Source: Brassicibacter mesophilus (GTDB taxonomy: Bacteria > Bacillota > Clostridia > Tissierellales > Proteiniboraceae). Taken from it: 64,000 nt of DNA. Where the stretch lies: assembly GCF_050433385.1 (NCBI RefSeq), contig NZ_JBNPXI010000004.1, positions 124,001-188,000 of the forward strand, read 5' to 3'. Positions 33,636-41,903 of the stretch are shown here, in pieces. The stretch's first letter is position 1. Every line of letters begins with the position of its first letter. A model generated the notes under the pieces. That model was not told the DNA's origin. It saw only the letters and a list, made by a program, of their open reading frames with translations, and searched no databases. A program made the position numbers and the translations under genes.

Positions 33636-35516
33636 ATGGTGAAAAAGGAATTTAAGGCAGAATCAAAACGACTGCTAGACTTAATGATTAACTCTATTTA
33701 TACTCATAAAGAAATATTTTTAAGAGAGCTTATTTCTAATTCAAGTGACGCTATTGATAAAATGTATTATAAAGCATTAACAGATGAAAGCATGACATTT
33801 AACAAAGATGATTACTACATAAAGATCACAGTTGATAAAGATAACAAGACATTGACGATATCTGACACAGGAACTGGAATGACAAAGGAGGAGCTAGAAG
33901 AAAATCTTGGGGTAATAGCAAAGAGTGGCTCATTTGCATTTAAAAAAGAAAATGAGCTGAAGGATGGTTTTGACATCATAGGTCAGTTTGGAGTAGGATT
34001 CTACTCTGCATTTATGGTTGCTGAATCAGTAACAGTTATAAGTAGAGCCCTAGGAAGTGATCAGGGATATAAATGGGAGTCAATAGGTGCAGATGGATAT
34101 ACAATTGAACCTTTTGAAAAAGAAAATGTAGGTACAGAAATTACTCTAAAAATAAAACCAGATACAGAAGATGAAAAATATGATGAATACTTAGAAAAGT
34201 ACAGATTAAAATCAATTATCAAGAAATACTCAGACTTTATAAGATATCCTATTAAGATGGATATTAGTACAAGAAAGCTTAAAGAAGGTTCAGAGGATGA
34301 GTATGAAGAAGTAGTAGAAGAAAAAGTTGTTAACAGTATGGTACCAATGTGGCGTAAAAATAAAAGTGAGCTTACAAAAGAAGATTATGAAAAGTTTTAT
34401 TCTGAGAAGCACTATGGATTTGATAAGCCACTTAAATATATTCACATCAGTGCTGACGGAGCAGTAAGATATAACTCTATATTATTTATACCAGAAAAAA
34501 TGCCTTATGATTTCTACACTACAGAGTACGAAAAAGGTCTAGAGCTATATTCAAGTGGTGTACTAATAATGAATAAGTGTCCAGACTTGGTGCCAGACTA
34601 CTTTAGCTTCGTAAAAGGTATGGTAGACTCTGAAGATTTGTCGCTGAATATTTCAAGAGAAATCCTTCAGCATGATAGACAGTTAAAAGTGATTGCTAAA
34701 AGAATAAAAGAGAAAATCAAGAGCGAATTACAACTAATGCTTAAAAATGATAGAGAGAAATATGAAGCATTTTACGAAAATTTTGGTAGACAGCTAAAAT
34801 ATGGAGTTTACAGTGATTTTGGACAAAACAAAGAGACACTTCAAGACTTACTGATGTTCTATTCGTCAAAGGAAAAGAAAATGGTAACTCTTGAAGAGTA
34901 TGTAGATAGAATGAAAGAGGATCAAAAATATATATACTATGCTTCTGGAGATTCTATTGAAAAAATAGATAAAATGCCTCAAACTGAGCTCTTATCAGAG
35001 CAAGGATATGAGATATTATATTTTACTGATGATGTGGACGAATTTGCTATACGTATGCTCATGAACTATAAGGAAAAAGAGTTTAAATCTGTATCTAGTG
35101 GAGATTTGGGTATAGAGGAAAAGGATGAAAAAGAGAATAATGAAACTGAGGGTCAAGATAATAAAGAGGTATTTGAATTTATGAAAGAAGCTTTATCTGA
35201 TAAAATAAAAGATGTGAGACCATCAAAGAGGCTAAAAAATCATCCTGTATGTCTTGCAACTGATGGCGAATTGACAATAGAAATGGAAAAAATATTAAAT
35301 ACAATGCCAAACAATCAAGAAATAAAGGCAGAAAAAATCCTAGAAATTAATACTGACCACGAAGTATTTAAAGCTCTAAAAGCTGCTTTTGAAAATGATA
35401 AAGAAAAGCTGAAAGTGTATACTAATGTACTGTATAACCAAGCATTGCTTATTGAAGGATTAGCAGTAGATGATCCTGTTGAATTTACTAATAATATATG
35501 TAAGCTGATGTCATAA
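33636..35516 (+). CDS. htpG: Molecular chaperone HtpG (Hsp90)
   Basis: The ATG at 33636 is chosen because AAGGAG ends 9 bases upstream; the ATG at 33630 is only three bases from it. 626 residues, normal for HtpG. GHKL ATPase domain: FLRELISNSSDAIDKM (about 26-41), SDTGTGM (about 75), IGQFGVGFYSAFMV (about 116-129), GTEITLKIK. The middle domain shows LNISREILQ and the C-terminal domain the dimerisation helices. ATP-dependent folding of client proteins in the cytoplasm. It is monocistronic, with CIRCE upstream and a bidirectional terminator downstream. Confidence 0.97.
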   Translation: MVKKEFKAESKRLLDLMINSIYTHKEIFLRELISNSSDAIDKMYYKALTDESMTFNKDDYYIKITVDKDNKTLTISDTGTGMTKEELEENLGVIAKSGSFAFKKENELKDGFDIIGQFGVGFYSAFMVAESVTVISRALGSDQGYKWESIGADGYTIEPFEKENVGTEITLKIKPDTEDEKYDEYLEKYRLKSIIKKYSDFIRYPIKMDISTRKLKEGSEDEYEEVVEEKVVNSMVPMWRKNKSELTKEDYEKFYSEKHYGFDKPLKYIHISADGAVRYNSILFIPEKMPYDFYTTEYEKGLELYSSGVLIMNKCPDLVPDYFSFVKGMVDSEDLSLNISREILQHDRQLKVIAKRIKEKIKSELQLMLKNDREKYEAFYENFGRQLKYGVYSDFGQNKETLQDLLMFYSSKEKKMVTLEEYVDRMKEDQKYIYYASGDSIEKIDKMPQTELLSEQGYEILYFTDDVDEFAIRMLMNYKEKEFKSVSSGDLGIEEKDEKENNETEGQDNKEVFEFMKEALSDKIKDVRPSKRLKNHPVCLATDGELTIEMEKILNTMPNNQEIKAEKILEINTDHEVFKALKAAFENDKEKLKVYTNVLYNQALLIEGLAVDDPVEFTNNICKLMS

Positions 35517-35524
35517 TATCAAAT

Positions 35525-35557
35525 AAAGCCATTCGAAGAAATTCTTTGAATGGCTTT
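35525..35557. terminator. Bidirectional terminator between htpG and the convergent gene
   Basis: 13-bp stem AAAGCCATTCGAA with TTTGAATGGCTTT (one G-U pair), 7-base loop; A-rich on the left and T-rich on the right so it can serve both strands. Confidence 0.85.
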
Positions 35558-35575
35558 TCGATTTGGTTATTTAAA

Positions 35576-36235
35576 TCATGCCTTTTCGTTCATTAGAGCC
35601 CCACTTACATTTTTATCAAGCACATCTTTGTAGCCTTCCTTAAAACCATTCTGAGGATTATATTTTATTCCTCTGAATGCATTGTAAAGTTTTATAATTA
35701 ATCCTTTTACCGGTTCAAATAAAAATCTTAATGGATCATGAGAATTCTTTATATTATCTAAAAACTTATTTTCATCTATACACATATGATAGTCCTCATC
35801 AACTAATATTGCAATATTTGTAAGGGGATTTTTGAAATAATCTAGAACATCCGTTACTTTCTTTGAGTTATTCATTCCCATCGATTCATCTAAAGATTTT
35901 AGTGATTCAAAAGCCATATTATATTTTTCTATAAGATTCTTAATATGTTCTAATAAATGCTCATCGTCTTCTACGATGTCTTTAATTGCTTCTTCAAGCT
36001 TTCTATGGTCATGGTAAAACCTTTTATATTCTCTTTTTAATTCATTTAGATTACTATAGAATAAATCAGATGCTAGAGTATAATTAGAAGAAAAATAGCT
36101 AACTTGATTAGATACTCTTTCGACTGGCTCGACTGACTCAACTGGGTTATTTTTATTAACGGACGTAATTCTATTTACATAACTATTCTGTACTCTTTTA
36201 CTTGCAACAGAAGGAACCTTAGAAATTTTAGACAT
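35576..36235 (-). CDS. Hypothetical protein, helical
   Basis: Minus-strand gene convergent with htpG; ATG preceded by AAAAGGGGTG. 219 residues, no signal peptide or membrane segment. The first ~50 residues are low-complexity and basic (SKVPSVASKRVQNS, then a short PVESVEPVERV stretch); the rest is largely helical with coiled-coil character (ELKREYKRFYHDHRKLEEAIKDIVEDDEHLLEHIKNLIEKY). A C-terminal basic segment reads GIKYNPQNGFKEGY. The layout resembles small flagellar or cytoskeletal accessory proteins, but I do not recognise the family. Confidence 0.65.
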   Translation of the reverse strand: MSKISKVPSVASKRVQNSYVNRITSVNKNNPVESVEPVERVSNQVSYFSSNYTLASDLFYSNLNELKREYKRFYHDHRKLEEAIKDIVEDDEHLLEHIKNLIEKYNMAFESLKSLDESMGMNNSKKVTDVLDYFKNPLTNIAILVDEDYHMCIDENKFLDNIKNSHDPLRFLFEPVKGLIIKLYNAFRGIKYNPQNGFKEGYKDVLDKNVSGALMNEKA

Positions 36236-36439
36236 ATGTTCACCCCTTTTTAGAAAAAATATTTCCAGAATAATGAATTATTAAAATACATTTTATCATA
36301 TAATATGATTTCAGTCACTTAACTTATTGATGGCTATGATATATTTTTTGTGGAGAAAATACTATACGATATTATGAATAAGTTATATTATTAAAGATAA
36401 TTATAAAATTTTAAATTATTAGTAAAGGAGAAATAAACA

Positions 36440-37366
36440 ATGAAGATACCGGTTGTCATTGATACAGATCCAGGAATGGATGATGCTATTGCATTGTTTT
36501 TAGCTTTTTCATCAGATAAGCTAGATGTTAGGGCATTGACTACAGTAGCAGGAAACATACCCTTAGATAAAACTAGCAGAAATACACTAGATTTAGTAGA
36601 GTATGCAGGTAAAAAAATTAAAGTATCAAAAGGAGCTTCTAAGCCACTATTAAAATCTTTAGAGACTGCAGAATGGGTTCATGGAGAGACAGGATTAGGT
36701 GACTTAGTACTGCCTAAAAGTAGTGCAGAATTATATGAAAAAAAAGCATGGGACACTATATATGAGGAAGCACAAGCATGTAATGGCAAGCTACAGCTAA
36801 TTACTCTAGGACCACTAACTAACATAGCTATTACTTTAATTAACTATCCTGAAATAAAAGATAAGATAGAACGTATTACATTAATGGGCGGCTCCTGCTG
36901 TCTTGGCAATACTACTCCATCAGCAGAGTTCAATATTTATGTAGATGCTGAAGCTGCAGATATAGTTTTTAAGTCAGGGATACCTTTAACGATGGTAGGA
37001 CTGGATGCCACTCACAAAGCAGTAGTCCATGAAAATGAGATTGAAGAAATAACATCAATAGATAGTAGAATATCAGGAGCAGTAAAAGAGCTGTTAGTTT
37101 CTAATTTAGAATTTCGAAGAAAGTCAGCAGGTTTAAATGAGGCTATAATTCACGATGCTTTAGCTGTAGGTGCAGTCATTGACCCAACTATAATAGAAAA
37201 AAAAGACTACTACGTTGCTATTGAAACTGAGGGTAAACTTACTTATGGAAAGACAGTAGTAGACTTGAACAGAGTGACGAAAAATAAGCCTAATGCTGAA
37301 GTAGCTCTAGGTGTAGATAGAGAAAGATTTGTTAAAATGCTCAAAAATATGATTTTTATCAGATAA
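36440..37366 (+). CDS. Inosine-uridine preferring nucleoside hydrolase family protein
   Basis: ATG after AAAGGAGA. 308 residues. Calcium-binding N-terminal motif VVIDTDPGMDDAIALFLA (4-21), the ALTTVAGN motif with conserved asparagine (about 34-41), LITLGPLTNIA (about 117-127), MGGSCCLGNTTPSAEFNIYVDAEAA (about 146-170) and late IHDALAV (about 232-238, catalytic histidine). Hydrolyses N-glycosidic bonds of ribonucleosides into base and ribose. It precedes a sigma-54 activator and a nucleoside transport operon, so it belongs to the same salvage route. Confidence 0.93.
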   Translation: MKIPVVIDTDPGMDDAIALFLAFSSDKLDVRALTTVAGNIPLDKTSRNTLDLVEYAGKKIKVSKGASKPLLKSLETAEWVHGETGLGDLVLPKSSAELYEKKAWDTIYEEAQACNGKLQLITLGPLTNIAITLINYPEIKDKIERITLMGGSCCLGNTTPSAEFNIYVDAEAADIVFKSGIPLTMVGLDATHKAVVHENEIEEITSIDSRISGAVKELLVSNLEFRRKSAGLNEAIIHDALAVGAVIDPTIIEKKDYYVAIETEGKLTYGKTVVDLNRVTKNKPNAEVALGVDRERFVKMLKNMIFIR

Positions 37367-37377
37367 TACCAAATTTT

Positions 37378-37395
37378 TGATGCAGGAAATCATCA
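37378..37395 (+). promoter_or_regulatory. Candidate binding site of the sigma-54 activator
   Basis: TGATGC-AGGAAA-TCATCA differs at one position from the two palindromes at 38899-38938. It lies upstream of the activator's own gene, so autoregulation is possible. Confidence 0.5.
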
Positions 37396-37474
37396 AATAA
37401 AGTAGAATATATAATATAATTAATTATCGAAATTAATCGAAATTTGTCTTTATATTATATAGGAGAGTTTGATT

Positions 37475-38890
37475 ATGAAAGACATTACAGGCGAAGAGTT
37501 TAATACTATAAATCAAGCAGAGCATTATAAGCAAATATACAAGGAGCTTAAGCTTATATTAGATAGTGCATATGATGAAATAGTAATTGCTGATGGAGAT
37601 GGGGTAATACTTCGGGTTAGCAAATCATGTGAAAAACTATTTGGAATACCTGAGAAAGATATGATAGGTAAAAATGCTAGAGAGCTGGAACAAAAAGGAG
37701 TATTGTCTAAATCAACAGCTGTATATGTTGTAAAGCATAAGAAAAAAGTAACTCTTGTTCAAACTACAAGAGCAGGAAGAAGACTGATGGTGACCGGAAT
37801 ACCCATGTTTGATGATAGTGGTAAGCTGATAAGAATTATTAGTATTTCTAAGGATATTACTGAAATAGAAAACTTGAAGAAACAATTGGCTGAGACCGAA
37901 GAAATGCTAGAGTGGTATAGGAAGGAAATATTTACAGAGCATACAAAAGATAATGATATTGTCATAGGAAATAGTAGTTCTATAAAGCAAATAATGAAGC
38001 TAATTCATCAGATTGCAAGTGTTGATGTCATAGTCCTAATAACGGGAGATACAGGAGTAGGTAAGGGAGTAATAGCAAGGACAATTCATAGTATAAGCAA
38101 TAGACGAGATAAGCCATTTATACAAGTTAATTGCGGTGCTATACCAGAAAGCCTATTAGAATCTGAACTATTTGGATATGTAGAGGGTGCATTCACAGGA
38201 GCTAATAGAGGTGGAAAAGAAGGTCTATTTGAAGCTGCAGAAGACGGAACTCTTTTTTTAGACGAAATAGGAGAGATGCCCCTACACTTGCAGGTAAAGC
38301 TATTACATGCAATAGAGGAAAAAGCTTTTTATAAATTAGGGAGCTCAAAGCCAATTAAATTCAACGCAAGAATTATATCTGCAACTAACAGGGATTTAGA
38401 GGTACTTGTTAGTAAAGGCAAGTTTAGAGAGGATTTGTTTTATCGGCTAAATGTAGTTCCAGTTCATATACCATCATTAAGAGAGCGAAAAGAGGATATT
38501 CCAATACTATCACATTATTTTTTAGAAAAATTTAATGCTAAGTATGGTGTTTCGAAAAAAATATCTACTGAGGCCTATAATATATTTATAACGAATACAT
38601 GGTCTGGTAATATAAGAGAATTGGAAAACACTATAGAAAGACTTGTATTAACAACAACTGAGGATATAATAAGAAGAGAAGATGTTGAAAGCTTAATTAA
38701 GAGAAGTGATGTAATCGATATAGCAGATGATAACATCATGCCATTAAAGCAGGCAAAAGAAATTGTAGAAAAAAAGATTCTTACTAATGCTTTAAAAAAG
38801 TACAAGACTACAAGAAAAATAGCCGAAGTGTTAAAGGTAGATCAGTCAACAGTAGTTAAAAAGCTTAATAAGTATGATATACAAGCTTAA
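37475..38890 (+). CDS. PAS-containing sigma-54-dependent transcriptional activator
   Basis: The ATG at 37475 has AGGAG 9 bases upstream. 471 residues: N-terminal PAS domain (about 25-135; YDEIVIADGDGVILRVSKSCEKLFG), AAA+ domain (about 155-390) with Walker A ITGDTGVGKGVIART, the sigma-54 contact motif GAFTGANRGG, Walker B GTLFLDEIGEM, and sensor region FYRLNVVPVHIPSLRER; C-terminal Fis-type helix-turn-helix (about 440-470; TTRKIAEVLKVDQSTVVKKLNKY). The next operon starts at a -24/-12 promoter with two upstream palindromes, so this protein is its probable activator, with the PAS domain as sensor. Confidence 0.95.
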   Translation: MKDITGEEFNTINQAEHYKQIYKELKLILDSAYDEIVIADGDGVILRVSKSCEKLFGIPEKDMIGKNARELEQKGVLSKSTAVYVVKHKKKVTLVQTTRAGRRLMVTGIPMFDDSGKLIRIISISKDITEIENLKKQLAETEEMLEWYRKEIFTEHTKDNDIVIGNSSSIKQIMKLIHQIASVDVIVLITGDTGVGKGVIARTIHSISNRRDKPFIQVNCGAIPESLLESELFGYVEGAFTGANRGGKEGLFEAAEDGTLFLDEIGEMPLHLQVKLLHAIEEKAFYKLGSSKPIKFNARIISATNRDLEVLVSKGKFREDLFYRLNVVPVHIPSLRERKEDIPILSHYFLEKFNAKYGVSKKISTEAYNIFITNTWSGNIRELENTIERLVLTTTEDIIRREDVESLIKRSDVIDIADDNIMPLKQAKEIVEKKILTNALKKYKTTRKIAEVLKVDQSTVVKKLNKYDIQA

Positions 38891-38898
38891 AGGATAAA

Positions 38899-38938
38899 CG
38901 ATGAAATATATCATCGGAATTGATGAAAAAAATCATCG
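38899..38938 (+). promoter_or_regulatory. Two phased upstream activator sites
   Basis: CGATGA-AATATA-TCATCG (38899-38916, perfect palindrome) and TGATGA-AAAAAA-TCATCG (38921-38938). Their centres are 22 bases apart, two helical turns, and about 125-150 bases before the predicted transcription start, as expected for enhancer sites of sigma-54 activators. Confidence 0.75.
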
Positions 38939-39016
38939 AAAAATAAACAATTGCTTTTAAGATTTCTAAAATTAATTATCAATACAGTCTATTAACTCAT
39001 TCTAAATATACTTTTA

Positions 39017-39043
39017 AACTATGCTATTTATGGCATAGTTTTT
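39017..39043 (+). terminator. Small terminator-like hairpin overlapping the -24/-12 promoter
   Basis: 8-bp stem AACTATGC with GCATAGTT around TATTTATG, followed by TTT. It can end the activator transcript, and its right arm is part of the -24 element of the next promoter. Confidence 0.55.
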
Positions 39044-39046
39044 GCT
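39031..39046 (+). promoter_or_regulatory. Sigma-54 (-24/-12) promoter of the nucleoside transport operon
   Basis: TGGCATAGTTTTTGCT: GG at 39032-39033 and GC at 39044-39045 with the exact sigma-54 spacing, matching TGGCAC-N5-TTGCW except for one base. Predicted start of transcription about 39056, 58 bases before the BMP lipoprotein start codon. Confidence 0.85.
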
Positions 39047-39113
39047 TTGTATAAAGTTAATAAAAAATAGCTGAAATGCTATGAAATAAAAAACATAAAG
39101 GGGAGAATTTTAG

Positions 39114-40262
39114 ATGAAAAAATCTATAAGTATTATTCTAGCTTTACTTCTTGTCCTGTCATTAGCTTTAGTAGGTTGTGGGAGTAAAACTGAGCCAGTA
39201 GCTGAAAACAATGAACAAGCTGGCGAAAGTACAGAACAGCAAGAAGATATTCTAAAGGTAGCGTTGCTGATCAATGGAAGTTTAGGAGATAAGTCGTTTT
39301 TTGATTCTGCAGATAATGGTATGAAAATGCTGAAAGAAAAATATGGAGATAAGGTAGAAACTAAGACTATAGAAATGGGTAAAGACCTTACAAAGTGGGA
39401 GCCAACTTTACAAGATGTATCTGAGCAAGACTGGGATATTATTATAGTAGGTACATGGCAGATGTCTGAACCATTAAGTAATGTTGCACCACAATATCCA
39501 GATAAGAAATATATAATCTTCGATACAAATGTTGATTATAGCAGTGGAGATTTCCCAAATGTGTACTCAGTACTTTATAAACAAAATGAAGTTGCTTTTT
39601 TAGCAGGATCACTAGCAGCTAGTGTGACAACATCAGATATGCCTTTAGCTAATGAACAAAAACTTATTGGATTCTTAGGTGGAGTAGATGTACCTGTTGT
39701 TAATGATTTCCTTGTAGGATATGTTGAAGGAGCTCAATATATAGATAAGGATGTGAAAGTTGCAATTTCTTATGTAGGTGCATTCTCAGACTCTGCAAAG
39801 GCTAAAGAAATGTCACTTGCACAGTATAACCAAGGAGCAGATATTGCATTTAATGTTGCTGGTCAGGGTGGACTAGGTCAGATTGATGCTGCTAAAGAAA
39901 CAAATAATTATGTTATTGGCGTAGATTCTGATCAAGCACATCTATTCAAAGATAGTGATATGGATAAAGCAAAGCTTATAACTACATCTGCTCTAAAAAG
40001 AGTAGACAATTCTATTGTAAGAGCTATAGAAATGTATAAGGAAGGAACACTAAAATTTGGTGAAGCTGAGATTACAGGTTTCAAGGAAGATTGTGTTGGA
40101 TTAGCTGAAAATGAAATATACACTGAAGTAGTACCAGAAGAAATCAGAAAAGAATTATCAGAAATAAAAGAAAAACTTATAAACGGCGACATTAAAGTTA
40201 AGACAGCTATGGGAATGAGTACTGATGAACTTAATCAAATAAGAGATTCTGTAAGACCATAG
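39114..40262 (+). CDS. BMP-family nucleoside-binding lipoprotein of ABC transporter
   Basis: ATG after AAAGGGGAGA. Lipoprotein signal with lipobox LVGC (Cys22), then an acidic linker to about residue 45. The Bmp (PF02608-type) fold shows VALLINGSLGDKSFFDSADNGMKML (about 49-73), KYIIFDTNVDYSS (about 130-142), EVAFLAGSLAASV (about 160), KLIGFLGGVDVPVVNDFLVGYVEGAQYI (about 183-210) and VIGVDSDQAH. Family members such as PnrA, BmpD and NupN bind purine nucleosides. First gene of the sigma-54-driven operon; a hairpin follows it. Confidence 0.93.
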   Translation: MKKSISIILALLLVLSLALVGCGSKTEPVAENNEQAGESTEQQEDILKVALLINGSLGDKSFFDSADNGMKMLKEKYGDKVETKTIEMGKDLTKWEPTLQDVSEQDWDIIIVGTWQMSEPLSNVAPQYPDKKYIIFDTNVDYSSGDFPNVYSVLYKQNEVAFLAGSLAASVTTSDMPLANEQKLIGFLGGVDVPVVNDFLVGYVEGAQYIDKDVKVAISYVGAFSDSAKAKEMSLAQYNQGADIAFNVAGQGGLGQIDAAKETNNYVIGVDSDQAHLFKDSDMDKAKLITTSALKRVDNSIVRAIEMYKEGTLKFGEAEITGFKEDCVGLAENEIYTEVVPEEIRKELSEIKEKLINGDIKVKTAMGMSTDELNQIRDSVRP

Positions 40263-40279
40263 TTTAAGTAGTAGTACTT

Positions 40280-40319
40280 AAGGTACACTTGCTGAATAAA
40301 ACCACGAGTGTACCTTTTT
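40280..40319 (+). terminator. Attenuator hairpin after the binding-protein gene
   Basis: 10-bp stem AAGGTACACT with AGTGTACCTT, 17-base loop, then a T-run. Placed between the binding protein and the ATPase, it would give more binding protein than membrane complex. Confidence 0.8.
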
Positions 40320-40349
40320 ACTACTGATAGCACGAAAGGAGGGAGCATT

Positions 40350-41903
40350 ATGCATGAAGATATATTAAGAGCAGAAAATGTTACGAAAATATACCCAAAT
40401 GGTATTGTAGCAAATCAAAGTGTAAACTTTTCAATCAAGCGAGGAGAGATACATGCTTTAGTAGGAGAAAATGGTGCTGGCAAATCTACATTGATGAAGA
40501 TGCTGTTTGGTCTTGAGAGACCTCAAGAAGGAAGTATATTTCTAAAAGGTAAAAAGATAGAGCTTACTTCACCTAAAATTGCTATAGAACATGGAATCGG
40601 AATGGTTCATCAGCATTTTATGTTAGTGCCGTCTCTTACGGTGGCAGAAAATATTGTACTAGGAATACAGCCTACAAAGGGAGTATTAGTTGACAAGGAA
40701 AAATCAATCAAGATGACAGAAGAGCTTTCTAAAAAATATAACTTGAAAGTAGATCCCAATGCATTAGTAGCTGACATACCAGTAGGTATAAAACAGAAGG
40801 TTGAGATATTAAAGGCACTTATAAGAGGTGCAGAAATACTCATTCTAGATGAGCCTACTGCAGTACTTACACCTCAGGAAACAGAAGAGTTGTTTCAGGA
40901 ATTGGTACTTTTAAAAGAAAGCGGCCATACTATTGTATTTATATCTCATAAATTAAATGAAATAAAAAGACTTTGCGATAGGCTTACTGTAATGCGAAAT
41001 GGTAAAAGTGTAGGGGTGTTTGAAGTAAAAGATGTAACTGAAGAAGATATTTCAAAGCTAATGGTAGGTAGAGATGTTATTTTAACAGTTAATAAAGAAA
41101 AATGTAGTCCTAAAGAAGCTGTATTAGATGTCAGAAATCTAAGATATATAAATGACTTAGGAAAAACTGCAGTAAAAGACATATCTTTTAACCTAAGAAG
41201 CGGAGAGATATTGGGAATAGCAGGAGTAGAAGGTAATGGTCAAAGAGAACTTGTAGAGATTATAACTGGAATGAGAAAATCTATAAAAGGTAATGTAAGT
41301 ATACTTGGACAGGATATATCTAATATGAGTATTAAAAATATAAGAGAGCTTGGGACTTCACATGTACCAGAGGATAGGATGACATATGGGGTTGCTGGAG
41401 ATGTGAGTATTGAGCAGAATCTGATATCAGATAAATACGATTCTCCAGAGCTAACTGGGAAGATGCTTCTTAAGATGAATAAGATCAAGGATTTATCAAA
41501 CAAGTTAGTAAAAGAATATAAAGTTAAATGTAATTCTTCGAATCAAATTGTGAAAATGCTTTCAGGCGGAAACATTCAGAAAGTAGTTGTAGCAAGAGAG
41601 TTTTCTAAGGACCCTAAATTACTTATTGCAGACCAACCTACTAGAGGTATAGATGTTGGTGCTACAGAATTTATAAGAAATAAAATCGTAGAGCTTAGAG
41701 ATAAAGGAAGTTCAATATTGCTTGTATCTGCTGACTTAAATGAGGTATTAGAGCTTAGTGACAGCCTTATAGTTATGTACGGAGGAGAAATAGTGGCGTA
41801 CTTTGATGATGCTTCAAAAGTTACTGAAGAAGAATTAGGATTATATATGCTCGGTATTAAGAGACAATCGTTGGAAGAAGTAAGGAGGGGAGTTCATGAA
41901 TAA
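40350..41903 (+). CDS. Nucleoside ABC transporter ATP-binding protein (double ABC domain)
   Basis: The ATG at 40350 (517 aa) has AAAGGAGGGAG upstream; the frame is open back to 40308 but that part is the attenuator hairpin. Domain 1: Walker A GENGAGKST (39-47), signature-like VGIKQKVEILKA and Walker B LILDEPTAVLTP. Domain 2 (about 255-500): degenerate Walker A GVEGNGQREL, intact signature MLSGGNIQKVVVARE and IADQPTRGIDVG. This asymmetry is normal for the RbsA/NupO group. Works with the two permeases downstream; overlaps the first by 8 bases. Confidence 0.95.
   Translation: MHEDILRAENVTKIYPNGIVANQSVNFSIKRGEIHALVGENGAGKSTLMKMLFGLERPQEGSIFLKGKKIELTSPKIAIEHGIGMVHQHFMLVPSLTVAENIVLGIQPTKGVLVDKEKSIKMTEELSKKYNLKVDPNALVADIPVGIKQKVEILKALIRGAEILILDEPTAVLTPQETEELFQELVLLKESGHTIVFISHKLNEIKRLCDRLTVMRNGKSVGVFEVKDVTEEDISKLMVGRDVILTVNKEKCSPKEAVLDVRNLRYINDLGKTAVKDISFNLRSGEILGIAGVEGNGQRELVEIITGMRKSIKGNVSILGQDISNMSIKNIRELGTSHVPEDRMTYGVAGDVSIEQNLISDKYDSPELTGKMLLKMNKIKDLSNKLVKEYKVKCNSSNQIVKMLSGGNIQKVVVAREFSKDPKLLIADQPTRGIDVGATEFIRNKIVELRDKGSSILLVSADLNEVLELSDSLIVMYGGEIVAYFDDASKVTEEELGLYMLGIKRQSLEEVRRGVHE

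Noticed and set aside
39047..39113. Possible purine riboswitch before the BMP lipoprotein gene
   Set aside because: The leader is only about 57 nt from the predicted start and lacks the conserved purine aptamer junction sequences.
40308..40349. N-terminal extension of the nucleoside ABC ATPase
   Set aside because: These codons are the right arm of the attenuator hairpin and its tail; homologues start near MHEDILRAENVTK.
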